NCBI RefSeq assembly: GCF_017315735.1
Contig: NZ_JAFLRK010000007.1
Span: 1-64,000 of the forward strand
DNA length: 64,000 bases
Direction of reading: 5' to 3'
Origin: Paracoccus shandongensis
Lineage (GTDB): Bacteria > Pseudomonadota > Alphaproteobacteria > Rhodobacterales > Rhodobacteraceae
Shown here: one piece after another, positions 37,020-46,417 of the stretch
How the letters are laid out: every line of letters starts with the position of its first letter
Position numbering within the stretch: position 1 is the first letter of the stretch
The notes under the pieces: model-generated
Databases searched by the model: none
The model's input: only the letters and a program-made list of their open reading frames with translations
What the model was told of the DNA's origin: nothing
Position numbers and translations under genes: made by a program

Positions 37020-37831
37020 GGCAGCGGATGATCCATCCCGGCCCGCGCGCGGCGGAACGCGCGGTGGCGGTGCCTGCGTCCTTGCGGCGGATCTCGGGCG
37101 TGCTGCCCGCCGGGCGGACGGTGATGACGGCGGTGGCGCGGCTGTTCGCGGATGCGGGCTGCAAGGGCGGCGTGGTCTGGCTGGACGGCGTGACCTGCGA
37201 TCCCCTGCGCTATGTCCTGCCCGCGCCCTCGACCGACGGCATCCATGCGGCCTGGTATTCCGAAACCCATGCGCCGGACGGGGCGGTCACGATCCAGCGC
37301 GCGACCGCCACGGTCGGCTGGAAGGACGGCGCGCCTTTCCTGCATTGCCACGGCACCTGGGGCGGGACCATGGGCCATCTGCTGCCGCTGGATTCCGTGC
37401 TGGCGGCGGACGCCCCCGTCCACGGCCTGGGCGCGCCGGACGCCTGGTTCGAGGCGCTGCCCGATACAGAGACCGCCTTCACCCTGTTCACCCCGCAGGG
37501 CACCGGCTCGGGCAGCGGCCTGCTGGCCCGCATCCGGCCCGGCGAGGATGTGGTCACGGCCATCGAAACGCTGGCCGCCCGCCACGGCATCGCCAACGCT
37601 CGCCTGCATGGCCTGGGCAGCATCGACCATGTGCGTTTCACCGACGGCACCCACATGGACTGCCACGCCACCGAATTGCGGCTGGACGGGGCCATGCTGG
37701 CCCAGGGCCGCGCCCAGGTCCCGATCGAGGTCGTGGACACCCAGGGCACCATCATGCGCGGCACGCTGGACCGCGGGGCAAACCCGGTCGGCGTGACGCT
37801 GGAACTGCTGATCGAAAGGACAGACCCATGA
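37016..37831 (+). CDS. Tandem PPC/DUF296-domain protein
   Basis: The 271-residue protein contains two PPC-like halves (about residues 28-140 and 168-270), each starting with an xGxxVxxAxxxLxxxxG segment. The first half keeps a metal-type triad: H110 and H112 in LHCHGTW and H121 in GHLLP. In the second half the matching positions read VPIEVV and GTL, so the His ligands are lost. Single PPC proteins are putative DNA-binding or metal-binding factors; the tandem, catabolic-operon form is uncharacterised. ATG 37028 is an alternative start. It overlaps both neighbours by four bases. Confidence 0.75.
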   Translation: MRQRMIHPGPRAAERAVAVPASLRRISGVLPAGRTVMTAVARLFADAGCKGGVVWLDGVTCDPLRYVLPAPSTDGIHAAWYSETHAPDGAVTIQRATATVGWKDGAPFLHCHGTWGGTMGHLLPLDSVLAADAPVHGLGAPDAWFEALPDTETAFTLFTPQGTGSGSGLLARIRPGEDVVTAIETLAARHGIANARLHGLGSIDHVRFTDGTHMDCHATELRLDGAMLAQGRAQVPIEVVDTQGTIMRGTLDRGANPVGVTLELLIERTDP

Positions 37832-38607
37832 CAGACGCCAAAGTCGCCATCGTGACCGGGGGCGCGCGGGGCATCGGCCTTGCCGCGACCGGGATCTTCC
37901 TGGAACAGGGCTGGCGCGTGGCCGTGGTGGACCGCGACACGGAAGAACTGCACCGCGCCTGCGACGCCATGGAAAACGTCCTGCCCGTCGAGGCCGACAT
38001 CTCCGACCCCCAGGCCGTCGATGGCGTGATCCGGCAGGTCGTCGGTCAGTGGGGCCGCGTCGATGCCCTGGTCAACAACGCGGGCGTGGCGCTGTTTTCC
38101 CGCGCCCGCCAGACCAATTTCGAGCAATGGCGCGAGGTGATGGCCACCAACCTGGACGGCGTGTTCCTGTGCACCCAGGCGGCGATCCCGGAACTGGCCA
38201 AGACCCGGGGCGCCATCGTCAACATCGCCTCGATCTCGGGGCTCAGGGCGTCCACGCTGCGGGTGGCCTATGGCACCTCGAAGGCCGCCGTGATCCACCT
38301 GACCAAGCAATTCGCCGCGGAACTGGGCGAACAGGGCATCCGCGTCAACTGCGTGGCCCCCGGCCCGGTCAGGACCAAGCTGGCGATGGCCGTCCACGCC
38401 CCGGACATCATCAGCGCCTATTACGACGCGATCCCGCTGAACCGTTACGGCGAGGCGCGCGAGATCGCCGAGGCCATCGTCTTTTTGTGTTCCGACAAGG
38501 CCAGCTTCATCAGCGGCCAGACGCTGGCCGTGGACGGGGGTTTCGACGCGACGGGCGTGGGCCTGCCCGCCCTGCGGCGCGAGGACGGGACCGCGCGCAA
38601 CGCCTAG
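37828..38607 (+). CDS. Short-chain dehydrogenase/reductase
   Basis: The 259-residue SDR has the NAD(P) motif TGGARGIG (10-17), D36 in VVDRD suggesting NAD preference, NNAG (83-86), and catalytic S135, Y148 and K152. It probably oxidises a hydroxyacyl or alcohol intermediate in the operon's pathway. It overlaps the PPC gene by four bases. Its stop codon overlaps that of the convergent LysR gene (CTAG at 38604-38607). Confidence 0.9.
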   Translation: MTDAKVAIVTGGARGIGLAATGIFLEQGWRVAVVDRDTEELHRACDAMENVLPVEADISDPQAVDGVIRQVVGQWGRVDALVNNAGVALFSRARQTNFEQWREVMATNLDGVFLCTQAAIPELAKTRGAIVNIASISGLRASTLRVAYGTSKAAVIHLTKQFAAELGEQGIRVNCVAPGPVRTKLAMAVHAPDIISAYYDAIPLNRYGEAREIAEAIVFLCSDKASFISGQTLAVDGGFDATGVGLPALRREDGTARNA

Positions 38608-39500
38608 GGCGCAGGCCGCGTCGTCCCGGCCATGGCCTCGATCATGGCCTGGCCCAGGGGGCCGGGCCTGCGATGCGCGGGCCAGGCCACGACCACGGTG
38701 CGGACCGGGTGGAACTGCATGTCCTCGCAGACAAGCGGCACGACCTCGCCCCGGGCGATTTCCGCTTCAAACGTGCGGCTGGCGGAAAAGCACCAGCCAA
38801 GGCCTGCCGCGACCATGGACTTGATCGACTCCACGTCGTTCACCGTCCAGACATCGGTGGAAAACAGCCGCCCCACCCGCTCCATGTCGATCTGCGGCGA
38901 TCCGACGTAATAGATCTGCCGTTCCCGATCAAAGGCCCGCATCGCCAGCGGCTGCGGCAGGCGGGCCAGCCGGTGCCCTGCGGCGCAGACCGGACCCAGC
39001 GTCTCGGTCCCCAGGTGGCGGGCGGAAATGTCGGACGGGATCGCGGCGGCCAGCGTCAGGGCGAAGTCGAAGTTGCCGTCCCGCAGGTCGTCCCACAGCG
39101 TCGCCAGGGACGAGTTGAAGAACTGGAACCGCGCGTGCGGGTGATCGGCGGCAAAGGCCCGCAGCGCGGCATTCAGGTCGGCGCGCGGGAACAGCACGTC
39201 CACCAGCACGCGCAGGCGCGTTTCCTCGCCCTTTTCCAGCGAGGCGGCGTGGGTGGCGAAGCTGCGGGCGCGGTCCACGACGCTGCGCGCCTCGGCCAGA
39301 AGGACGCGGCCGCGCTCGGTCAGTTCGGCCCGGTTGGGGCCGCGTCCCAGCAGGGGGAAGCCGCATTGTTGCTCCAGCTGCGCCAGCGAATAGCTGACGG
39401 ATGAAATGGGCCGCCGCAGTTCCCTGGCCGCAGCCGTCAGGCTGCCCGTGTCGGCGATGGCGCAAAAGGCGCGCAGGTGATCGACCAGGTTCGGGTGCAT
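38604..39500 (-). CDS. LysR-family transcriptional regulator
   Basis: The 298-residue protein starts MHPNLVDHLRAFCAIADTGS, with a LysR winged helix (about 4-65) and a periplasmic-binding-type effector domain. It is divergent from the liv-type operon by 168 bases and converges on the SDR with overlapping stops. It is the natural candidate regulator of the liv operon. An earlier in-frame ATG at 39554 would run into the promoter region and is less likely. Confidence 0.88.
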   Translation of the reverse strand: MHPNLVDHLRAFCAIADTGSLTAAARELRRPISSVSYSLAQLEQQCGFPLLGRGPNRAELTERGRVLLAEARSVVDRARSFATHAASLEKGEETRLRVLVDVLFPRADLNAALRAFAADHPHARFQFFNSSLATLWDDLRDGNFDFALTLAAAIPSDISARHLGTETLGPVCAAGHRLARLPQPLAMRAFDRERQIYYVGSPQIDMERVGRLFSTDVWTVNDVESIKSMVAAGLGWCFSASRTFEAEIARGEVVPLVCEDMQFHPVRTVVVAWPAHRRPGPLGQAMIEAMAGTTRPAP

Positions 39501-39530
39501 TTCAGGAATCCCGAAAGGGTTTTGCCATTC

Positions 39531-39548
39531 TTTTCGGTTTACCGAAAA
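39531..39548. promoter_or_regulatory. Inverted repeat in the LysR-liv gap (candidate operator)
   Basis: TTTTCGG (39531-39537) pairs perfectly with CCGAAAA (39542-39548) around TTTA, in the divergent LysR-livG region. Its location 31 bases before the LysR start fits a self-regulatory LysR site, though the spacing is shorter than the typical T-N11-A box. Confidence 0.4.
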
Positions 39549-39639
39549 ACGCAACCGATGCTAGCCTTTCCTTGTCCAGGACCGGAGGAGGAGCCGGTCC
39601 GGGGCAGCGTTTCGGCAAGACTGTTTGGGAGGACAGGTC

Positions 39640-39672
39640 ATGCACGGACTGAACGGGTCTTTCCCCGCATGA
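39640..39672 (+). CDS. Ten-residue leader peptide coupled to livG
   Basis: A tiny frame MHGLNGSFPA has a strong ribosome site GGGAGGA (39627-39633, six bases before the ATG). Its stop TGA overlaps the livG ATG as ATGA (39669-39672). The livG start has no good site of its own, so translation of the operon's first gene probably depends on ribosomes ending this leader. No run of one amino acid suggests classic attenuation. Whether the peptide matters or only the coupling is unknown. Confidence 0.5.
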   Translation: MHGLNGSFPA

Positions 39673-40451
39673 GCGGCGATCCCATGCTGGTCTGCGACGA
39701 CATCACCCGCCGCTTCGGGGGCGTGGTCGCGCTGAAGAACGTGTCCATGGCCGTCGGGCGGGGCGAGATTTTCGGGCTGGTCGGGCCGAACGGGTCGGGC
39801 AAGACCACGCTGGTCAACGCCATCACCGGATTTTACCCCCCGCAGATCGGCCGCATCACGCTGGACGGGCGGCAGATCAGCGGGCTGAAGCCCTTCCGCA
39901 TCGCGTCCATGGGCGTGGCGCGCACCTTCCAGAACGTCGCGCTGTTCCACGGCATGAGCGTGCTGGACAATATCCTGATGGGCCGGCACATCTTCATGAA
40001 GCCGAACCCCTTGGCGTCCTTCTTCTATCCCTGGTGGGCGCAAAAGGAGGAAGTCGCCCATCGCCGCCATGTCGAGGAGGTGATCGACCTTCTGCAACTG
40101 GCCCCCGCGCGCGACGAACATGTCGACGTGATCCCGCTTGGCCTGCAAAAGCGGGTCGAACTGGCCCGCGCGCTGTGCGCCGAACCCAAGCTGCTGGTCC
40201 TGGACGAGCCGATGGCGGGCATGAACCAGGAGGAAAAGGAATACATGGTCCGCTTCATCCTGGACGCGCAGGAGGCGTTGGGCCTGACGGTCCTGATCAT
40301 CGAACATCACATGGATGTCGTGACCGCGCTGTGCGACCGGGTGCTGGTCCTGAACAACGGCCAGGAAATCGCCCAGGGCCCCGCGCGCGAGGCCATCGCC
40401 GATCCGCGCGTGGTCGAGGCCTATATCGGGAAGCCCCGCCATGCAGCATGA
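39669..40451 (+). CDS. Branched-chain-type ABC transporter ATPase (LivG-like)
   Basis: The 260-residue ATPase has Walker A GPNGSGKT (39-46), a LivG-type FQNVALFHGMSVLDNI segment and Walker B LLVLDEPMAGMN. The ABC signature reads IPLGLQKRVELAR rather than LSxGQQ, a marked deviation. It belongs to a HAAT-type importer. Its start ATGA overlaps the leader peptide stop; its end overlaps the next ligase gene by 11 bases. Confidence 0.88.
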   Translation: MSGDPMLVCDDITRRFGGVVALKNVSMAVGRGEIFGLVGPNGSGKTTLVNAITGFYPPQIGRITLDGRQISGLKPFRIASMGVARTFQNVALFHGMSVLDNILMGRHIFMKPNPLASFFYPWWAQKEEVAHRRHVEEVIDLLQLAPARDEHVDVIPLGLQKRVELARALCAEPKLLVLDEPMAGMNQEEKEYMVRFILDAQEALGLTVLIIEHHMDVVTALCDRVLVLNNGQEIAQGPAREAIADPRVVEAYIGKPRHAA

Positions 40452-42390
40452 CCCCGCGATGATGGCCCAGGCCAGGGCCCTGCACCCGAACTGGCGCGAC
40501 GAGGACACCATCCTGGCCCGCCTGGCGCAGAACGCGGCCGAGGTTCCGAACCAGGTCGCCCTGCGCGAACGCGACCACGGCATCTGGCAGGAATACACCT
40601 GGGCCGATTACCTGCGCGCCGTGGTGGAATTCGCGGCGGGCCTTGAAGCGCGCGGCGTGAAGCCCGGCGATGTGGTCATGGTGATCGGCGACAACCGCCC
40701 GAACCTGTATTTCGCCATGCTGGGCGCGGCCTGCCTGCGCGCGATCCCGTCCCCCGCCTATGCCGATGCCCCGACCGAGGAACTGGCCGCGCAGATGGAG
40801 CGCGAGGATATCCGCGTCGCCGTGGCCGAGGACCAGGAACAGGTGGACAAGATGCTGGAGGCCCGGGGCCGCTGGCAGCATCTGAGCCTGGTGATCTATG
40901 ACGACCCGCGCGGGCTGGCGGGGCGCGAACCGCCGGGCGTGGCGGGCTTTGACGCGATCCGGGCCGAAGGTGCGGCGCGGCTGAAGGCCGAACCCGGTCT
41001 GGCGCAGGCGCTGATCCAGCGGTCCACCATTCACGACATCGTGGTGCTGATGCATTCCTCGGGCACGACCGGCGCGCCCAAGGGTATCCCCCTGAAGCAC
41101 GGCCATGTCCTGTCGGGCGTCAGGAACGCCGCCGCCGCCGGATATTTCCAGGCGGGAGAGGTCCACATGGCCTATCTGCCGATGGCTTGGGTGGGCGATT
41201 TCATCTTCTCGGTCGGCGCGGCGATGGAGCTGCGCTTCACCGTCAACATCCCCGAGGCGAGCGAGACCGCGCTGCACGACCTGCGGGAAATGGCGCCGAC
41301 GCTCTATTTCGCATCCCCCCGCGCCTGGTCGGCCATGCTGACCCGCGTGCAGGTGGGCATCGCGGAAACCACCGGGATCAAGCGGCGGCTTTACGATTAC
41401 TTCATGCCCCGCGCGATGGCGGCCGAACGCGCGCGCCTGGACGGCAAGCCCGTGGGCGGCGGGTTGACGCGGTTCCTGGGCGAATGGCTGATCTATGGCC
41501 CGATCCGCGACCAGCTTGGCCTGGCCCGCGTGAAGCGCGCCTATACCGCCGGAGAGGCCATCGGCGAGGATGTGTTCCTGTGGTTCCGCGCCATCGGGTT
41601 GAACCTGCGCCAGTTCTATGGCCAGACGGAAAACTGCGCCCTGGCCGTGGCCCAGAAGCCCGAGGACATCTCGCTGACCACCGTGGGCCGCCCCTTCCCC
41701 GGCGTGGAAATGAAGATCGACGAGGGGGGCGAGATCCTGCTGCGCGGCGACAATATCTTCGACGGTTATTTCCAGAACCCCAAGGCCAGCGCCGAGGCCT
41801 TGCAGGACGGCTGGCTGCACACGGGCGACGCGGGCCAGATCGAACCCGACGGGCAGTTGGTCGTGCTGGGCCGCGTGTCCGAGGTGGTGGAAAAGCGCGA
41901 CGGCACCCGCTTCATCGCCACCTATATCGAGAACCGGCTGAAGTTCAGCCCCTACATCAAGGACGCCGCCGTGATCGGCCAGGGCCGCGACATGCTGGTG
42001 GCGATCGTCTGCATCGACTTCCAGGCGGTCGGCCAATGGGCGCAGGAACATGGGGTGCCCTATACGTCCTATGCGGAACTCTCGCAGGCCAGCCGCATCT
42101 ATGACCTGATTTCCGGCGAAATCGCGGCGGTGAACGCGCATCTGCCGCATGGGCTGTCCATCGACCGCTTCGTGAACCTGCACAAGGAATTCGACCCCGA
42201 CGACGGGGAGGTCACGCGCACCCGCAAGCTCAAGCGCAACGTGATCGACGACCGATACGGCCCCATCATCGAGGCGCTGAACGCGGGCGCGGGCCAGATC
42301 GACTTCAAGGCGCGGATCACCTATGAAAACGGCCAGACCGGGTCGCTGGACCGGGTTCTGCGGCTGTCCGACGTGAAGGGGGCCGGCTGA
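40441..42390 (+). CDS. Long-chain-type acyl-CoA synthetase inside the liv operon
   Basis: The 649-residue AMP-binding enzyme of the FAA1 type has the phosphate loop MHSSGTTGAPKGIPLKHGH, the QFYGQTENCALAVAQ motif, GDAGQIEPDGQLVVLGR and a C-terminal RTRKLKRNVI segment with the acyl-transfer lysine region. It is encoded between the ABC ATPase and permeases, so it probably acts on the imported substrate (vectorial CoA activation). Its size suggests fatty or aryl-alkyl acids. Confidence 0.88.
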   Translation: MQHDPAMMAQARALHPNWRDEDTILARLAQNAAEVPNQVALRERDHGIWQEYTWADYLRAVVEFAAGLEARGVKPGDVVMVIGDNRPNLYFAMLGAACLRAIPSPAYADAPTEELAAQMEREDIRVAVAEDQEQVDKMLEARGRWQHLSLVIYDDPRGLAGREPPGVAGFDAIRAEGAARLKAEPGLAQALIQRSTIHDIVVLMHSSGTTGAPKGIPLKHGHVLSGVRNAAAAGYFQAGEVHMAYLPMAWVGDFIFSVGAAMELRFTVNIPEASETALHDLREMAPTLYFASPRAWSAMLTRVQVGIAETTGIKRRLYDYFMPRAMAAERARLDGKPVGGGLTRFLGEWLIYGPIRDQLGLARVKRAYTAGEAIGEDVFLWFRAIGLNLRQFYGQTENCALAVAQKPEDISLTTVGRPFPGVEMKIDEGGEILLRGDNIFDGYFQNPKASAEALQDGWLHTGDAGQIEPDGQLVVLGRVSEVVEKRDGTRFIATYIENRLKFSPYIKDAAVIGQGRDMLVAIVCIDFQAVGQWAQEHGVPYTSYAELSQASRIYDLISGEIAAVNAHLPHGLSIDRFVNLHKEFDPDDGEVTRTRKLKRNVIDDRYGPIIEALNAGAGQIDFKARITYENGQTGSLDRVLRLSDVKGAG

Positions 42391-43269
42391 ATGGCGTATT
42401 TCATCGAACTGCTGATTTCGGGCGCGCTGACCGGGCTGATGTATTCGCTGGTGGCCCTGGGCTTCGTGCTGATCTACAAGTCGGCGGGCGTGCCGAACCT
42501 GGCGCAGGGCGCGCTGGTGATGACCGCCGGTTACGCCGTCTGGATGGTCATGGCCTGGGGCCTCAATGTCTGGATCGCCATTCCCATCGCCGCCGCGATC
42601 ATGTTCGGCTTCGGCCTGGTCGTGGAACGGCTGCTGCTGCGCCGCATGGTCGGCCAGCCGGTGATCATGGTCGTCATGCTGACCCTGGGGCTGGAGATCC
42701 TGCTGCGCGGGCTTGTCCCGGGCGTGCTGGGATCGACGCCGAAGCCCATCGACCTGGGGATCGACTTCGCGCCCATCATCATCGGCGACGTGTTCATCAA
42801 CCGCACGGCGCTTTACGGCGGCATCGTCGCGCTGGCTCTGGTCGGCGCATCGCTGCTGTTCTTCCGCACAAGGCTGGGAACCAAGCTGCGCGCGGTATCA
42901 GACGACCATGTGTCAAGCTGGGCGGTGGGCATTTCCGTGGAACGCGCCATCGGGATTTCCTGGGGCCTCGCGGGCATCGCCGCCGTGGTGGCGGGGGCGC
43001 TGTGGGGATCGTCGCAGGGCGTGGACTGGACGCTGTCCGCGCTGCTGTTCCCGGCGGTCGCCGTGGTGATCCTGGGCGGCGTCGATTCCGTGCCGGGCGT
43101 CCTGGTGGGCGGCATCCTGGTGGGCGTCCTGGGCACGGTGATCCCCGGATACCTGGACAGCATCGCGGGCGGATCGACGCGCGACGTGGTCACGTCCCTG
43201 ATCATCCTGCTGACCATCATGGTCCGCCCCTTCGGCATATTCGGCCGCGAAGACATCGAGAGGATCTGA
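42391..43269 (+). CDS. Branched-chain-type ABC permease (LivH-like)
   Basis: The 292-residue permease has about eight helices and LivH features: GLMYSLVALGFVLIYKSAGVPNLAQGALVM at the N-terminus and the family VVILGGVDSVPGVLVGGIL block. It forms the channel with LivM. It starts directly at the ligase stop. Confidence 0.92.
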   Translation: MAYFIELLISGALTGLMYSLVALGFVLIYKSAGVPNLAQGALVMTAGYAVWMVMAWGLNVWIAIPIAAAIMFGFGLVVERLLLRRMVGQPVIMVVMLTLGLEILLRGLVPGVLGSTPKPIDLGIDFAPIIIGDVFINRTALYGGIVALALVGASLLFFRTRLGTKLRAVSDDHVSSWAVGISVERAIGISWGLAGIAAVVAGALWGSSQGVDWTLSALLFPAVAVVILGGVDSVPGVLVGGILVGVLGTVIPGYLDSIAGGSTRDVVTSLIILLTIMVRPFGIFGREDIERI

Positions 43270-43273
43270 CGCC

Positions 43274-44347
43274 ATGTTCTATCGCCTCTCGGGCACCTAT
43301 CACACCAGCTACGCGGCCGACCGCAAGCTGTGGAAGATCCCCACGGACCGCTGGCTGGTTATCGCCCTGCTGGTCCTTGCGCTGCTGGCGCCGCTCTATG
43401 TCTCGCCGCTGTATCTGGGCAGCTATGTCCTGCCCTGGGTGATCTGGTCGGCGGCGGCGCTGTCGCTGACGCTGCTGATGGGACTGGCGGGACAGCTGCA
43501 TTTCGGCTTTGCCGCCGTGATGGCGATCGGGGCCTATGCGTCCATCCACCTGGTCCGGGCGGGCGTGCCCTTTGAACTGTCGCTGCTGCTGTCCGGCCTG
43601 ATCTCGGCGGTGATCGGCGCGGTCTTCGGGGGCGCGGCGCTGCGGGTGAAGGGGCTTTACCTGGTCATGGCCACGCTGGCGATGCAGTATCTGGTCGATT
43701 GGGTGGTGGTGAACGTCCCCGCCATTTCCGGCGGCGCGCACGCCACGCTGCGCACCCCTGCGGTCAGCTTCCTGTTCCTGCCGGTCGAAAGCCTCGCCGC
43801 GCGCTACTGGCTGGCGCTGGCCTGGGCGGTGCTGCTGACGGTGTTCTTCATGAACGTCAAGCGCACCTCGTTCGGGCGCGCCCTGGTGGCGATCCGCGAC
43901 AAGGACTTCGCCGCCGCCGTGATCGGGGTGGACCCGTTCAAGACCAAGCTGATGGCCTTCTTCACGTCATCGTTCATGGGCGGGGTGACGGGCGCGATCC
44001 TGGCCTTCTGCTTTTATCGCGCGGTGACGCCGGAACAGTTCGGCTTCAACGTGTCCATCCAGCTTGTCGCCATGGTGCTGGTGGGGGGCCTTGGATCGGT
44101 GATCGGATCCTGGCTGGGCGCGGGCTTCGTGCTGCTGGCGCCGATTTTCCTGACGAACCTCGTGTCCAGCCTGGCCGCATCCGGCTGGGTGCCGGTCAGC
44201 CAGAATTTTCTCTCGCACCTGCCCTTGATGATCTACGGCGCGATGATCATCGGCTTTCTGCTGCTGGAGCCGCTGGGCCTGGCCAAGATTTACGACAACA
44301 TCCGCAAGTATTTCCTGGTCTGGCCGTTCCGCCACGCCAGAAGCTGA
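43274..44347 (+). CDS. Branched-chain-type ABC permease (LivM-like)
   Basis: The 357-residue permease has about nine helices with the LivM core GLAGQLHFGFAAVMAIGAY and the AIRDKDFAAAVIGVDPFKTKLMAF loop. It lies four bases after livH and pairs with it. Confidence 0.92.
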   Translation: MFYRLSGTYHTSYAADRKLWKIPTDRWLVIALLVLALLAPLYVSPLYLGSYVLPWVIWSAAALSLTLLMGLAGQLHFGFAAVMAIGAYASIHLVRAGVPFELSLLLSGLISAVIGAVFGGAALRVKGLYLVMATLAMQYLVDWVVVNVPAISGGAHATLRTPAVSFLFLPVESLAARYWLALAWAVLLTVFFMNVKRTSFGRALVAIRDKDFAAAVIGVDPFKTKLMAFFTSSFMGGVTGAILAFCFYRAVTPEQFGFNVSIQLVAMVLVGGLGSVIGSWLGAGFVLLAPIFLTNLVSSLAASGWVPVSQNFLSHLPLMIYGAMIIGFLLLEPLGLAKIYDNIRKYFLVWPFRHARS

Positions 44348-44384
44348 AACCCCTGGGGAGGGGGAAATGATGGGAGGAAAACAC

Positions 44385-45614
44385 ATGACCTTTCTGCGCA
44401 AGCTGGCGCTGACGACCGCCCTGGTGGCCGGGCTGTCCGCGCCCGTCGCGGCCGAGGATGTCAAGTTCGGGCTGCTTCAGGACTTCACGGCGGTTTATAC
44501 CTTCGTGACCGGGCAGTATAACCAGGGCCAGCAGGACTATCTGGCGCTGGCGAATGCCGAAGGCGTCCTGGGCCAGGGCAATTCCGTCACCGCCATCGTT
44601 CGCGACACCGGCAACCAGCCCCAGCGGGGGATCGAGGCTTATAACCGCGCCAAGGAGGAAGGTGCGGTTCTGTTCGACTTCCTGTCCACGCCGGTTTCCG
44701 CCGCGATCCTGGACCAGGCGCAGGCCGACAAGAACGTGGTCATCACCCCCGCCCACGGGCGCGGCGACGCCTCCGACGGAACGGTCTTTCCCTATGTCTT
44801 CCCGATGATGCCGACCTATTGGGCGCAGGCCGCCGCCCTGATCGAGCACATGAAGAACAACGGCGGGCTGGAAGGCAAGAAGATCGCCATCGTCCATATC
44901 GACAGCCCCTTCGGCCGCGAACCCGGCCCGATCCTTGAAGCCCTGTCCGAACAGGAGAAGTTCGAGTTCCAGGCCTTCCCCTATGCCAGCCCCGGCAACG
45001 AACAGTCCGCCGCCTGGTCCGAGGTGCGGCGTTACCGCCCCGACTACGTCCTGATCTGGGGCGCGGGCGGCGGGCAGGCCGTGTCGGTCAAGACCGCCAT
45101 CCAGAACGGCATCCGCCCCGAACAGATCCATTCGGTGATCTGGCTGGCCGAAACCGACGCCGCGAACGTCGGCCCCGCCATGAAGGGTGTCAAACGCTTC
45201 GAGGCGACGGCATCGGGCACCGACCATCCGATCATCCAGCGCATCCAGGAAAAGGTGATCGACGCGGGCAAGGGCTCGGGCGAGGCGGCCAATGTCGGCA
45301 CCAGCTATTACAACCTGGGCGTGGCGACCATGGCCGTCGCGGTCGAGGCCGCGCGCCTTGGCCTGGAAGGCGGCCAGCCGCTGACCGGCGAAGGCCTGAA
45401 GGCAGGCTTCGAGAAGATCGCGGGCTTTGATGCCGAGGGGCTGATGCCCGCCGTCACCTATACCGCCGAGGACCACCAGGGCGGCGGCGCGGGCCGGGTG
45501 TCGGAATGGGACGGCGAAAAGTGGGTGCCGGTTTCCGACTGGCACGCCGCCTATCCCGACCTGATCCGCCAGGTGATCGAGGAATCGGCCGCCAAATACG
45601 CAGCCGAGCATTGA
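44385..45614 (+). CDS. ABC transporter substrate-binding protein (LivK-like)
   Basis: The 409-residue protein has a signal peptide (MTFLRKLALTTALVAGLSAPVAA) and a Peripla_BP_6 fold, starting VKFGLLQDFTAVYTF and including KIAIVHIDSPFGR. This family often binds amino acids, amides or aromatic acids; here the ligase neighbours favour a carboxylic acid. Start ATG 44385 has GGGAGG about 12 bases upstream; ATG 44367 adds six residues. Confidence 0.9.
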   Translation: MTFLRKLALTTALVAGLSAPVAAEDVKFGLLQDFTAVYTFVTGQYNQGQQDYLALANAEGVLGQGNSVTAIVRDTGNQPQRGIEAYNRAKEEGAVLFDFLSTPVSAAILDQAQADKNVVITPAHGRGDASDGTVFPYVFPMMPTYWAQAAALIEHMKNNGGLEGKKIAIVHIDSPFGREPGPILEALSEQEKFEFQAFPYASPGNEQSAAWSEVRRYRPDYVLIWGAGGGQAVSVKTAIQNGIRPEQIHSVIWLAETDAANVGPAMKGVKRFEATASGTDHPIIQRIQEKVIDAGKGSGEAANVGTSYYNLGVATMAVAVEAARLGLEGGQPLTGEGLKAGFEKIAGFDAEGLMPAVTYTAEDHQGGGAGRVSEWDGEKWVPVSDWHAAYPDLIRQVIEESAAKYAAEH

Positions 45615-45618
45615 CGCC

Positions 45619-46407
<789 letters not shown>

Positions 46408-46417
46408 GGAAAGCCCG

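Noticed and set aside
37016..37831. PPC protein as a nucleoid or AT-hook-type DNA-binding factor
   Set aside because: No AT-hook or other DNA-binding motif accompanies the PPC domains, and the context is catabolic.
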